Assembly: GCF_000331735.1 (NCBI RefSeq)
Contig: NC_020126.1
Span: 6,218,501 to 6,282,500 of the forward strand
DNA length: 64,000 nt
Reading direction: 5' to 3'
From: Myxococcus stipitatus DSM 14675
Lineage (GTDB): Bacteria; Myxococcota; Myxococcia; Myxococcales; Myxococcaceae
The position numbers were made by a program, and so were the translations under genes. This document shows positions 22,294-31,043 of the stretch, one piece after another. The notes beneath the pieces are model-generated. The model saw only the letters and a list, made by a program, of their open reading frames with translations, had not been told where the DNA came from and searched no databases. Position 1 is the first letter of the stretch. The number at the start of each line of letters is the position of its first letter.

Positions 22294-23850
22294 ATGCGCG
22301 ACTCGCTCGCCCTGCACCATGCCCTCTTCCGTCGACAGCGGGCACAAATCGCCCGCGTGGTGGACGGGCAGACAGATGCCTTCCGCTCCTACGAGGCCCG
22401 TTACCGTCGGCGCACCGCCAGCTATCGGCGCGTCCTGCCGCTGAGTGACGTGCACCAGCGCGTGCGCGCCTCGGACGTCGTGTACGTGGGCGACTACCAC
22501 ACGCTTCCCCTGGCCCAGCAGACCTACGTCGAGCTGGCGGAGCAGGCGCTCACCACGGGCCGCCGTGTCGTGCTCGCCCTCGAGTGCATCGAGGGCCGGC
22601 ACCAGGCCTCGCTCGATGCGTGGAACGCGGGGCGCCTCTCGGAGCGCTCCCTCCTGGCGCGCCTGGGAGCCAGCACCGACGGTACGGGCTTGGGTCCCGG
22701 CAGCTCGCTGCGCGCCCTGCTCTCCTTCGCCCGCCGTCATCGCCTGGAGGTCGTCGGGATTGATCGTCGCGCCCAGGGCGAACGTTCGCTCGCCCTGCGG
22801 GATGCCTATGCCGCGGAGCGCATCGCGCGGGCGGCTCGGGCGGAGGACCGGCCGCAGGTCCTGGTGCTCGTGGGCCAGTACCACATCGCGCCCTGTCACC
22901 TTCCCGCGCAGGTGGAGCGCGCGCTGGGCGACGACACGCGCCGAGGCCTCGTGGTGTACCAGAACGCCGAAGGTGTCTGGTGGCGACTGGCCCGCGACGG
23001 AAGCATGGGCTCCGCCGAGGCCGTGGAGCTGGCCGACGACACCCTGTGTCTCCTCAACGCCTCCCCGGTCGTGTGTCAGCAGAGCTTCCTGGACTACCTG
23101 GAAGCAGAGGCCGGAGACACGCCGCTGGTGGACCGAGGCGCCTCCGAGCGCTTCCGGGAGATGGCGGCGCTCATCGGGCGTCTCGCCGGTGTCCCGGTCG
23201 GCCGCGCGCTGGAGTCGGTGGAGGTCACCACGGTGGCGGACGGGGACGTGCTCGCGCGCATCCAGCGGCGAGGACGCTTCACGGCGGCGGAGCTGTCGCA
23301 GCTGCGCCGTCACATCCTGTCGAGGGAGAGCAGCTACATCCCTCGCGCGCGGACGGCATATCTGGCGTCGCTGTCGCTGAACCACGCGGCGGAGGAAGCA
23401 GCGCACTTCGTGCGGCACTGCGCCGTGGGCCCCGCGATGGAAGCCCCCCGCACGGCGTCCGAGGCGTTCTATGCGCGGTGCATGGAAGAAGCACTGGGCT
23501 TCTTCGGCTCGCGACTGGTGAACCCGCGCCGCACATGCCTGGGACTCGCCGAGTGGGCGAAGCGCTTCGGCGAGACTCGCGGGTTGGACCGGCAGATCTC
23601 CGCCTTCGTGCTCGCGCACAAGGCCGCGGAGGTGGAGGCGCCCGAGGAGGCGGTGAAGCTGCTGCCCCTGCGCAAGGACCGGCTGTTCCACGGCGTCAGC
23701 CACGCGCTGGGGTACCTGCTGGGCGACCAGCTCTACCGCGCCTTCGACGAAGGACACCTGGCGAAGACGGACGTCCGCGCCCTGTTCCGGGACCCGTTCG
23801 TGGATGCACGGGCCGCCTACTTCACCTGGACCGAGCGGCTGCGGGGCTGA
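22294..23850 (+). CDS. ChaN/TIKI-like domain protein
   Basis: A 518-aa protein. The N-terminal half has VVYVGDYHTLPLAQQTYVEL, VVLALECIEG and LVLVGQYHIAPCHLPAQV, matching the ChaN-like haem-binding/TIKI fold, where Asp/His and Glu residues line the site. The C-terminal half (about 270-518) is helical, Arg/Ala-rich and not recognised; it carries several His and Cys residues (FVRHCAVG, RRTCLG). No signal peptide was seen, unlike classical ChaN, which is a lipoprotein. Divergent from the TonB-dependent receptor (77 bp between starts), which suggests a shared iron or haem theme, but this is inference. Confidence 0.7.
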   Translation: MRDSLALHHALFRRQRAQIARVVDGQTDAFRSYEARYRRRTASYRRVLPLSDVHQRVRASDVVYVGDYHTLPLAQQTYVELAEQALTTGRRVVLALECIEGRHQASLDAWNAGRLSERSLLARLGASTDGTGLGPGSSLRALLSFARRHRLEVVGIDRRAQGERSLALRDAYAAERIARAARAEDRPQVLVLVGQYHIAPCHLPAQVERALGDDTRRGLVVYQNAEGVWWRLARDGSMGSAEAVELADDTLCLLNASPVVCQQSFLDYLEAEAGDTPLVDRGASERFREMAALIGRLAGVPVGRALESVEVTTVADGDVLARIQRRGRFTAAELSQLRRHILSRESSYIPRARTAYLASLSLNHAAEEAAHFVRHCAVGPAMEAPRTASEAFYARCMEEALGFFGSRLVNPRRTCLGLAEWAKRFGETRGLDRQISAFVLAHKAAEVEAPEEAVKLLPLRKDRLFHGVSHALGYLLGDQLYRAFDEGHLAKTDVRALFRDPFVDARAAYFTWTERLRG

Positions 23851-23890
23851 GCCCGCGGCGCCTCATGCACAGGAGCTGAACCCAGGCGCC

Positions 23891-24277
23891 TCAGGTCTTC
23901 TGGGGCGCGGAGGCCCGCACGGCCTCCTTCACCTTCTGACGCAGCGTCCGGACACGCTCACGCGCCTGGAGGCGCTGGTCCTCCGAGAGCTGTCCACCCG
24001 CCGCGTCACGCTGGGCCTTCAGCTCCTCCCGGAGCTGGCGAGCCTCCGCCTTGAACGCATCCGCCTGCGCCTGGCTCAGCCGGCCGTTCTCCACGGCCCG
24101 GTCCAGCCGGTGCTCCATGCGAGCAAGCTTGTGCTCACCCTTCATCCCCCGGGGCCCATGCCGACCGTGGTGAGCCTCCTTGCAGTCCTTGCCGGACGCG
24201 GCGTCCTCGGCGAGCACAGGGGTGGCCAGGAACAACGAAGCCGCGACGATGGAACGCAAAAGGAACGTCTGACGCAT
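23891..24277 (-). CDS. small exported helical protein, His-rich
   Basis: 128 aa. ATG 24277 has GGGAGAG about 9 nt upstream; signal peptide LRSIVAASLFLATPVLAED. The mature protein begins CKEAHHGRHGPRGMKGEHK, a His/Lys/Cys-rich segment that could bind metal, followed by a long charged helix (HRLDRAVENGRLSQAQADAF) to the end. It resembles small Spy/CpxP-like periplasmic proteins in layout, but no family motif proves that. Converges with the ChaN-like gene (40 bp). Confidence 0.65.
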   Translation of the reverse strand: MRQTFLLRSIVAASLFLATPVLAEDAASGKDCKEAHHGRHGPRGMKGEHKLARMEHRLDRAVENGRLSQAQADAFKAEARQLREELKAQRDAAGGQLSEDQRLQARERVRTLRQKVKEAVRASAPQKT

Positions 24278-24415
24278 GTTGGAGCTCTCCCGTGGGTTCA
24301 ACGGGCGCGAGCGGCCTGCCCACTCGCGCCCTGCTGATGGGAGAAACCCCCTGCGTCGGTGGAGGTTAAATCCCGCCCCGGCCCGGGCTCGGACCTGGAG
24401 CGTCCCCGCCGCTTG

Positions 24416-24952
24416 CTACCCCGCCGTGCAGTCGCTCAGCTCGTACGAGAAGTCGCGCCGAGGCGTCTGGCCCGGGTCCTGGTTCACGACCCCGATGTCC
24501 ATGAGCTGATGGGTCGCCTCCTCCTGCCCCGTGCCCCCGATGACCAGCGACTGCCGCGTCACCTTCGTGGAGAACATCCCCATCTTCCCCGCGGTGCCGT
24601 TGGGCTCGCGCCGCCAGCAGCTCACGATGCGCGGGTCCGACGCCGCGAAGTGGCAGAACGAGTACTGCCCCACCACCTCGCGCTTCAGGTAGATGCAGCG
24701 GCAATCCCACGGGTCATAGACCTGCGTCGCCACCACGCCCTCGTACCCCGTCGCCGTCTGCTTCAGCTCGAAGTAGCTGCCGTCCTGCGGAATCTCGCAG
24801 AGCAGCTTCACGTCCCCCACCGCGCGGTCCGTCCGCTGCGCCAACGCGGCCTCGGACCCGGTGGGCGCCGACGACGGCGCCGGCTCACAGCCCGCGCCCA
24901 GCAGCGCGAGGCTCACGACACAGAACGACGAGAAACGCCAAGATGTACGCAT
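24416..24952 (-). CDS. lipoprotein of unknown function
   Basis: 178 aa from ATG 24952. Signal peptide SSFCVVSLALLGAGC with the lipobox Cys at residue 22. The mature part has several Cys (KLLCEIP, DCRCIYLK, SFCHF, VSCWRR, LSDCTAG), an even set that could form disulphides in the periplasm. The open frame extends 14 codons upstream without a better signal. No family recognised. Its neighbour to the right on the same strand (methyltransferase) ends 93 bp upstream. Confidence 0.65.
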   Translation of the reverse strand: MRTSWRFSSFCVVSLALLGAGCEPAPSSAPTGSEAALAQRTDRAVGDVKLLCEIPQDGSYFELKQTATGYEGVVATQVYDPWDCRCIYLKREVVGQYSFCHFAASDPRIVSCWRREPNGTAGKMGMFSTKVTRQSLVIGGTGQEEATHQLMDIGVVNQDPGQTPRRDFSYELSDCTAG

Positions 24953-25045
24953 TTGCGCCCCATGCGGGATGTCCCGGGGAATCCAGGACATCACACATGG
25001 GAGTCTTTCCAGACCCTTCGCGCAATCAACTTCTGAGGAAATCTG

Positions 25046-25840
25046 TCAGGGCGTGACGGGCTTGAGGGCCCGGGTCGCGATGTAGCTGTCGAAGTACTCG
25101 GCGACGAGGTCGCCCTTCTCGAACTTGTCCTCGAAGTAGCCCGCGAGCAGGAAGCCGGCGTCGAGCTGCCCGCCAATCTGGTCCTGGAGCGTGTGCGCGA
25201 CGCAGAGCGGCTCGTGCTTGTCGGTGTAGCGCCGGCGCTCGGCCTCCGTGAGGCTGGTGAAGTCCGAGTAGGGCATCTTGTACTTCACCTGGAGCACGCC
25301 CTTGTCCTGCAGCTCCGGGTCGAACAGGAAGATGACCGGGTTGGTGAAGCCCGACAGGAGCACGCCGCCGGGGCGCAGCACGCGGAACGCCTCGCGCCAC
25401 ACGGGGAGGATGGTGTCCACGAACGAATTCGAGCACGGATGGAAGATGAGGTCGAAGCTGCCGTCCTCGAACGCGGAGAGGTCGCGCATGTCGCCCTCCA
25501 CCAATCGAAGCTCCAGCCCCTCCCGCTCCGCGACCAGGCGGTCCTGCCCCAATTGCCCGGGCGAGTTGTCCAGCACCGTCACCTTCGCCCCGGCCGCGGC
25601 GAACACCGGCGCCTGCTGCCCCCCGCCCCCCGCCAGACACAGGAGGCGCTTGCCCGCGACGTCACCGAACCAGGACGCGGGCACGGGCTTGGAGGGCGTG
25701 AGCACGACGCTCCACTCCCCTCGCCTCGCGGCCGCGATGACCTCCGGTGCCACCGGCTGCGTCCACCGGTTGCCGAGCGAGACCTGGCGGTCCCACGCCT
25801 CGCGGTTGTGCTTCCTCACGTCGATGGTCTCAGTCGTCAT
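25046..25840 (-). CDS. SAM-dependent methyltransferase
   Basis: 264 aa, class I Rossmann methyltransferase: LLCLAGGGGQQAPVFAAAGA is motif I, VTVLDNSPGQL the acidic strand, LVEGDMRDLSAFEDGSFDLI motifs II/III and FRVLRPGGVLLSG motif IV/V. The N-terminal NREAWDRQVSLGNRWTQPV is shared with small-molecule methyltransferases. Start overlaps the SDR stop by 11 bp, so the two are co-translated. Substrate unknown. Confidence 0.88.
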   Translation of the reverse strand: MTTETIDVRKHNREAWDRQVSLGNRWTQPVAPEVIAAARRGEWSVVLTPSKPVPASWFGDVAGKRLLCLAGGGGQQAPVFAAAGAKVTVLDNSPGQLGQDRLVAEREGLELRLVEGDMRDLSAFEDGSFDLIFHPCSNSFVDTILPVWREAFRVLRPGGVLLSGFTNPVIFLFDPELQDKGVLQVKYKMPYSDFTSLTEAERRRYTDKHEPLCVAHTLQDQIGGQLDAGFLLAGYFEDKFEKGDLVAEYFDSYIATRALKPVTP

Positions 25841-26606
25841 GCAGCACCCTTCCTTCCATGCCTCCGGCGACCGTCACGACCTCACCCGTCACGTGGCCGG
25901 AGATGAAATCCGAAGCGAGTGACACCACCACTCGCGCGACATCCTCGGGCTGCCCCACCTTGCGCAACGGCATGGTGCGAGTCACCCGCTTCACGAAGCC
26001 CTGCCCGCCCAGCTTGTCGCGGTTGCGGTCCACCTCCGTCCAACCCGGGCACACCACGTTGACGCGGCCCAGCGGCGCAATGCGGCCCAGCTCGTTCTTC
26101 AGGCTGCGCAGGAACCCTCCCGCGATCGCGCCCTTCGCCGCCGCATAGTCGGAGTGCCCCGCCTCGCCGAACAACCCCGCCGTGGAGCTGATGATGACGA
26201 TGGTCCCCACGCCCGTCGTCGCCACGTGCCGCAAGAAGCCACGGCAGCACAGGAAGACGCTGTCCAGGTTCTCCGCCAACGTGCGGCGCCAGCGCTCCAG
26301 CGACATCTCCCAGACGGGGACATCGGGGCTCGGCCACACGCCGGCGTTGCACACCAGCACATCCAACCGCCCCAGCGCCGCCACCGACGCGGGCACGAGC
26401 GCATCCACCTCCGCCTCCACCGTCAGGTCCGCGCCCACCGCCGCGCCTCCCACCTCCTCCGCGAGCTGCTTCGCCTTCGCCTCTCGCGAGCGGTAGTGCA
26501 CCGCCACCTTCGCGCCCTCGCCGGAGAACGCCCGGACCAGCGCGGTGCCAATGCCTCCCGCGCCGCCCGTCACCAGGACGCCCTTGCCCTTCAGCTCCGT
26601 GTCCAT
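25830..26606 (-). CDS. short-chain dehydrogenase/reductase
   Basis: 258 aa. Cofactor motif TGGAGGIG (residues 14-21), LVCNAGVW, catalytic Ser in IISSTAGLFG, and YAAAKGA with the Tyr and Lys. ATG 26606 with GAGGAG 7 nt upstream; the longer frame is not needed. Closely related to 3-oxoacyl-ACP reductase-type SDRs. Lies downstream of the kam/kal/kce terminator, so it is probably a separate transcript with the methyltransferase, and is not assigned to lysine breakdown. Confidence 0.88.
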   Translation of the reverse strand: MDTELKGKGVLVTGGAGGIGTALVRAFSGEGAKVAVHYRSREAKAKQLAEEVGGAAVGADLTVEAEVDALVPASVAALGRLDVLVCNAGVWPSPDVPVWEMSLERWRRTLAENLDSVFLCCRGFLRHVATTGVGTIVIISSTAGLFGEAGHSDYAAAKGAIAGGFLRSLKNELGRIAPLGRVNVVCPGWTEVDRNRDKLGGQGFVKRVTRTMPLRKVGQPEDVARVVVSLASDFISGHVTGEVVTVAGGMEGRVLHDD

Positions 26607-26706
26607 CGCATGGCTCCTCGGACTGCCTCGGGCCGATTCACACACCACCCTCCGGACGAGCTCCGGCGACCGGCAGCCGCCGACGTGAAGGCCCCGCGGG
26701 TCCTGA

Positions 26707-26748
26707 CGTGAAAAGAAGACCGCCGACGCGAGAGCTTCGCGCCGGCGG
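26707..26748 (-). terminator. intrinsic terminator of the lysine operon
   Basis: Stem CCGCCG-a-CGCGA (26720-26731) with TCGCG-c-CGGCGG (26737-26748), one mismatch, 5-nt loop, immediately after the kce stop. On the minus strand it runs into GTCTTCTTTTCACG, a T-rich tail. Confidence 0.65.
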
Positions 26749-26753
26749 GAGGT

Positions 26754-27581
26754 TCAGCTCAACCGGAGGAGCTTGCGCGCCTGTTCCGGGGTGGCCGGCT
26801 CTCGGCCATGGGCTCGGGCGCGCTTGGCGGCCTCGGCCACCAGCTCCCAGTTGCCCTTCGCGAGCACGCCCTTGGACACGTAGATGTTGTCCTCCAGGCC
26901 CACTCGCGCGTTGCCGCCGCGCTTCGCCGCCTCGTCCACGTAGGGAAGCTGGTGCCGGCCCACGCCCGCGACGGTCCAGGTGCTCCCCTCCGGCAGCGAG
27001 GCAATCATGAAGTCCAGCACCTCCGGCCGAGGCTGCAGCGTCCCCGGCACGCCCAGCACGAAGTCGAAGTGCGCCGGCAGGTCCACCAGGCCTTCCTTCG
27101 CCAGGTAGCGGGCCTCGTCGATCATGCCCACGTCGAAGCACTCCAGCTCGGGCCTGAGGCCCAGCGCGCGGATGCGCCTGGCGATGTCCCGCACCAGCGG
27201 ACGCGGGTTCCAGAACACCTCTTCGCCGAAGTTCACCGTGCCGGTGGTGAGGGTGGCCATGTCCGGCCGGTCCTCACCCGTCAGCGTCAGCGGCCCGCAG
27301 CGCTGGTCCACCGTCATGCCCACCGCGCCGCCCGTCGACGTCTGGATGAGCACGTCGGTGCGCTTGCGGATGGCGCGAATCGCGGCCCGGAACAGTTCCG
27401 CGTCCTGGGACGGCTTGCCGTCCGCGGTGCGCACGTGCAGGTGCACCATCGCCGCACCGGCCTCGCGGCAGCGCGCGGCGTCCTCGGCGATCTCCTCGGC
27501 GGTGATGGGCAGGTGGGGCGTCTGCTCGCGAGTCGTCTCCGCGCCGACCATCGCCGCGGTGATGACCATGGGAGTGCTCAT
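26754..27581 (-). CDS. kce: 3-keto-5-aminohexanoate cleavage enzyme (BKACE family)
   Basis: 275 aa. Cleaves 3-keto-5-aminohexanoate with acetyl-CoA to acetoacetate and L-3-aminobutyryl-CoA. Family signs: TAAMVGAETTREQTPHLP near the start, the zinc-binding HLHVR, TSTGGAVGM, PELECFDVGM, and VGLEDNIYVSKG near the end. ATG 27581 overlaps the kal stop by 4 nt (ATGA). BKACE enzymes have varied substrates, but here the flanking kal and kamDE settle the lysine pathway assignment. Confidence 0.92.
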   Translation of the reverse strand: MSTPMVITAAMVGAETTREQTPHLPITAEEIAEDAARCREAGAAMVHLHVRTADGKPSQDAELFRAAIRAIRKRTDVLIQTSTGGAVGMTVDQRCGPLTLTGEDRPDMATLTTGTVNFGEEVFWNPRPLVRDIARRIRALGLRPELECFDVGMIDEARYLAKEGLVDLPAHFDFVLGVPGTLQPRPEVLDFMIASLPEGSTWTVAGVGRHQLPYVDEAAKRGGNARVGLEDNIYVSKGVLAKGNWELVAEAAKRARAHGREPATPEQARKLLRLS

Positions 27582-27976
27582 CGCTGACCTCGCTGCTTGT
27601 CCTTCGGAACCACGCAGGTGCCCGAAGCCCGGCACACCACGATGGGCTCCGACAAGAGGTCCGCCGCCGAATCGTTCACATCCGTCCGCGGGCGGATGAC
27701 CTTGCGGGCCTCGAAGCGCATCTTGCGCGACGTGTTGCCCGCGCTGACGATTTCGCCTTCCGCCTCGATGAAGTCCCCGGCGTACACCGGCGCCAGGAAC
27801 TCCACGGAGTCATAGGCCCGGAACAGGCCCTCGTCGCCGTCCGCGCGGATGCAGAGCTCCGTGGCCACGTCGCCGAAGAGGCCCAGCATGCGCGCGCCGT
27901 CCACCAGGTTGCCGCCGTAGTGCGCGTCGTGACTGCTCATGCGCAAGCGGATGATGGCCTTGGTTCCCGTGCTCAC
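27578..27976 (-). CDS. kal: 3-aminobutyryl-CoA ammonia lyase
   Basis: 132 aa, hot-dog fold protein removing ammonia from 3-aminobutyryl-CoA to give crotonyl-CoA. The MSSHDAHYGGNLVDGARML block and VEFLAPVYAGDFIEAEGE are as in fermenter Kal. GTG 27976 is the start because it overlaps the kamE stop by 4 nt (GTGA); an internal ATG 12 codons later is the alternative. Confidence 0.88.
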   Translation of the reverse strand: MSTGTKAIIRLRMSSHDAHYGGNLVDGARMLGLFGDVATELCIRADGDEGLFRAYDSVEFLAPVYAGDFIEAEGEIVSAGNTSRKMRFEARKVIRPRTDVNDSAADLLSEPIVVCRASGTCVVPKDKQRGQR

Positions 27977-28758
27977 TGGGGCTCTCCCTGGTAGTGCATG
28001 TCCTGCGGCTCCTTGCCTTCCTTCTTCAGGAGCGCGTGGACGATGTAGTTGGCCACGTCGGAAGGCTTGGTGCCCGGACCGAAGCCCGCGTCGAAGCCCA
28101 GCTCCAGCGCCAGCTTGTGGTCCACGCGGGGACCGCCCAGGAGGAGCTGCACCTTGCCGTGGATGCCCGCCGCCTTCGCCGCGTCGATGAAGTGCCGCGA
28201 GTTGTCCTTGTGCACGTCGCGCTGCGTGACGACCTGGCTCACCAGGATGGCGTCGGCGTTCTTCGCCATGGCCCGCTTGATGAGGTCCTCGTTGGGCACC
28301 TGGCTGCCCAGGTTGAACGCCTCGAAGCCCGGGTAGCGCTCCAGGCCGTAGTCGCCCGCGTAGCCCTTCATGTTCAGGATGGCGTCGATGCCCACCGTGT
28401 GCGTGTCCGTGCCGGTACACGCGCCGAACACGACGATGCGACGGCCCACCTTCTCCTTGATGAAGGCGTTGAGGTCGTCGAAGGACATCTTCTTCACGAC
28501 GACTTCCGGCACGTCGATTTCGGCGTAGTCCAGCGTGACGTTCGACCGGGCGTACACGATGAAGAACGTGTAGCTGTCCGCGGCGCGCTCGGCGGCGGCC
28601 ACCTTGACGTCGGTGTACCCCATCTTCCGGGTGAAGACGGCGGCGGCCTCCTTGGCCTTCTCCGACAGCGGCACCGGCAGGGTGAACGAAATCTGCACCA
28701 CGCCGTCGTCGCGGCGGTCCCCGTAGGGGCGAATGATTTGTTTGCTCGGCTTCACCAT
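27973..28758 (-). CDS. kamE: lysine 5,6-aminomutase beta subunit
   Basis: 261 aa. Adenosylcobalamin- and PLP-dependent subunit moving the terminal amino group of D-lysine or beta-lysine to C5. The B12 motif DxHxxG is Asp118-Thr-His120-Thr-Val-Gly123 in CTGTDTHTVG; GSQVPNEDLIKRA carries the region that presents the PLP-linking Lys in homologs, and LLLGGPRVDHKLALELGFDAGFG closes the Rossmann domain. Start ATG 28758, 4 bp after the embedded exported-protein gene. Confidence 0.94.
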   Translation of the reverse strand: MVKPSKQIIRPYGDRRDDGVVQISFTLPVPLSEKAKEAAAVFTRKMGYTDVKVAAAERAADSYTFFIVYARSNVTLDYAEIDVPEVVVKKMSFDDLNAFIKEKVGRRIVVFGACTGTDTHTVGIDAILNMKGYAGDYGLERYPGFEAFNLGSQVPNEDLIKRAMAKNADAILVSQVVTQRDVHKDNSRHFIDAAKAAGIHGKVQLLLGGPRVDHKLALELGFDAGFGPGTKPSDVANYIVHALLKKEGKEPQDMHYQGEPQ

Positions 28759-28762
28759 CTGC

Positions 28763-29239
28763 TCACTTCCCCCCGGCCCGCACGATTTTCACGCTGGTGG
28801 CCACCTTCTCCGCCAGCGGAGCGAAGCGCTCCTTCTTGTTCTGCTCCATGTGGAAGACGACGGACCACGTCGTGCGGCCATCACAGCCCACGTACGTCAG
28901 CGTCTCCACCACCCCGCCATTCGTCGACTGGTCCTGGTCCGCCCGTCGCGCCGCGGGCTGGCCGCCCACCTTGAGGCGCTCCCAGTTGGACCCGCCGCTG
29001 CCCTTCACGATCTTGTCCACGCAGACCGAGGCCTTCATCCCCGCCGTCTGCACCGCGCCCACGTCCACCAGGAAGTACGCGTCACCACTGGGCGCCAGGA
29101 ACTTCGTCGTGCCGTCCTCCACCGACTGCGTCCACGCGGCGGGAACCTGCATCCCCACGTTCTTCACCTGGAACTGCGCCAGGGCGTCCGCCGAACCGCC
29201 AGCCGCCATCACCACCGTCAGGATGGTACCGAGCATCAT
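28763..29239 (-). CDS. exported protein embedded between the two aminomutase subunits
   Basis: 158 aa. A short hydrophobic start (MMLGTILTVVMAAGGSADALA) resembles a signal peptide. The mature part is a small alpha/beta protein (VQVPAAWTQ-like VGMQVPAAWTQSVEDGTTKF, FLVDVGAVQTAGMKASVCVDKIV, WSVVFHMEQNKKERFAPLAEKVATSVKIV) with two Cys, like PsbP/DcrB-type periplasmic proteins. It overlaps kamD by 4 nt (ATGA) and ends 4 bp before kamE, so it is made in step with the enzyme. Not known from the fermenters that defined this pathway. Function unknown. Confidence 0.72.
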   Translation of the reverse strand: MMLGTILTVVMAAGGSADALAQFQVKNVGMQVPAAWTQSVEDGTTKFLAPSGDAYFLVDVGAVQTAGMKASVCVDKIVKGSGGSNWERLKVGGQPAARRADQDQSTNGGVVETLTYVGCDGRTTWSVVFHMEQNKKERFAPLAEKVATSVKIVRAGGK

Positions 29240-30786
29240 GTTGCCTCCAGGATTTCCAGGAACGGGTTGAAGTAATCCGACGACTTCTCCATCACGCCAT
29301 CCAGGCCCTTGCCGCCGGTCTCCTCGCGCTTCACGTCGCCGAAGTGACCCTTGCCGATGGCCGCCACCATGCCCTCGTCACGGCATTCCTGGAGCAGCTT
29401 CATCGCCTGGCCGAACACCTCGCGGGCGCGGTTGGCGATCTTCCCGTCCTCCCGGACGGTGAACTCCTGGTCGATGCCTCGCGCCGCGCGGTGGATGTAC
29501 GACGCCGACTTGAGCGCCACGTAGCGGTCCGCGAGCAGCGGCGTGTGCATGGCCTCCGTCATCATGCCGAGCAGCTGGATGCCCTGGTTCGTCCAGATGG
29601 CCACCAGGTCCGCCATCACGTCGTACGCGTGGCTGAAGAAGATGTCCGTCTCCTTGTGCTTGGTGGGCGGCATGTACTTGAGCGGCGCGTCCGGGAAACA
29701 GCGGCGCACCAGCATCGCCTGCGACAGCTCCAGGAGCAGCGTGTCGTCGCGGTACGGGTCGATTTCGTACGAGTGGCCGATGCCCAGCTGCCAGTCCTTG
29801 AGGCCCGCGCGCTTGGCGAAGCACTCGTTGATGAACTGGCTGGCGATGACCGTGTGCGCCGCGTCGTACGCGTCCGCCGTGGTGATGTAGTTGTCCTCGC
29901 CCGTATTGATGATGATGCCGGCGAGTCCACAGATGCGGCGGCTGAAGTACTGGTCGATGAAGGTGCGACGCATGTTGATGTCGCGGAACAGGATTCCGTA
30001 CATCGCGTCGTTGAGCAGCATGTCCAGCTTCTCGTAGGCCGCGCAGAAGGCGATCTCCGACATGCAGAGGCCGGACGAGTAGTTGGTCAGCTGGATGTAG
30101 CGCTTGAGCTTGCGGCTCTCCTCATCCAGGGCCTCGCGCATGATGCGGAAGTTCTCCTGGGTGGCGTAGGTGCCGCCGTAGCCCTCCGTCGTCGCGCCGT
30201 GCGGCACGTAGTCCAGCAGCGACTGCGCGGTGGAGCGGATGACGGCGATGACGTCCGCGCCCGCCTGGGCCGCGGCCCGGGCCTGGTCCACGTCGTCGTA
30301 GATGTTTCCCGTCGCGACGATGACGTACTTGTGCGGCGCGGGAGACATGGGGAACTGCTTGCGAAGGTCATCGCGCGCGGCGATGCGGGCCTTCATCTCC
30401 TCGAACGCGGAGCGGGCCTCGGCGCGCACCTCGGCGCGAAGGTTCTCCTCCATCTCCGGGGACAAGGGACCGAGCTTGTCCGCCGGCAGCGCCGTCAGCC
30501 GCTCCACGGCCTCCAGCGGGCTCTTGGCCCCCAGCTGGAGCGCCCGGCCATACCAATAGGCGGCGCCCCGGTTGAGAACCCCGGCGGCCTTGAGCTTGTC
30601 GACCATCAGGTTGGCGAGAGGCACTCCTCGCGCGCCTGCTCCGGAAATCCCAAAGAAGCGCAACACGGTGCGCTCGATGGATACAGTGGTGTTGCGGCGG
30701 ATGAGGTCGAAGATCGGGTTGACGATCTCCTCCGCCAGAGTGCGCGCATGCGCAATCTGCGCGTCGTCAATGAACGGGCCTGGCAT
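29236..30786 (-). CDS. kamD: lysine 5,6-aminomutase alpha subunit
   Basis: 516 aa, the large TIM-barrel subunit. Diagnostic stretches: FDLIRRNTTVSIERTVLRFF, SPAPHKYVIVATGNIYDDVDQA, IRSTAQSLLDYVPHGATTEGYGGT, EDNYITTADAYDAAHTVIAS and GIGHSYEIDPYRDDTLLLELSQA. ATG 30786 has AAGGTG 7 nt upstream. First gene of the operon kamD-orf-kamE-kal-kce, all overlapping or within 4 bp. Divergent from katB. Lysine 2,3-aminomutase (kamA) is not in the window. Confidence 0.94.
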   Translation of the reverse strand: MPGPFIDDAQIAHARTLAEEIVNPIFDLIRRNTTVSIERTVLRFFGISGAGARGVPLANLMVDKLKAAGVLNRGAAYWYGRALQLGAKSPLEAVERLTALPADKLGPLSPEMEENLRAEVRAEARSAFEEMKARIAARDDLRKQFPMSPAPHKYVIVATGNIYDDVDQARAAAQAGADVIAVIRSTAQSLLDYVPHGATTEGYGGTYATQENFRIMREALDEESRKLKRYIQLTNYSSGLCMSEIAFCAAYEKLDMLLNDAMYGILFRDINMRRTFIDQYFSRRICGLAGIIINTGEDNYITTADAYDAAHTVIASQFINECFAKRAGLKDWQLGIGHSYEIDPYRDDTLLLELSQAMLVRRCFPDAPLKYMPPTKHKETDIFFSHAYDVMADLVAIWTNQGIQLLGMMTEAMHTPLLADRYVALKSASYIHRAARGIDQEFTVREDGKIANRAREVFGQAMKLLQECRDEGMVAAIGKGHFGDVKREETGGKGLDGVMEKSSDYFNPFLEILEAT

Positions 30787-31043
30787 GGGCGCACCTTACC
30801 CGCCCAATCGCCTACAGGAAGCGCCGAAGAACACCGAGAATCCGCTGCCGCACCGCATTATCGGTTCACGATGCAAAACACCGACGATTCGGTGAATCCA
30901 CCCACCGTCGGAGCGGTGATTCCACCGAAATGACGGTGAAGAGGCGCCTGACGACACTCCAACCCATTGGATTCATTAGCACCACGGTAGCGGCACGACG
31001 CGTGCTCTGGGGCGGGGAGCCTCACCCCCAGAGGAGCTTCCGA

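Noticed and set aside
30787..31043. Search for a cobalamin riboswitch before kamD
   Set aside because: No B12-box-like core or matching fold could be seen in the 257-bp region.
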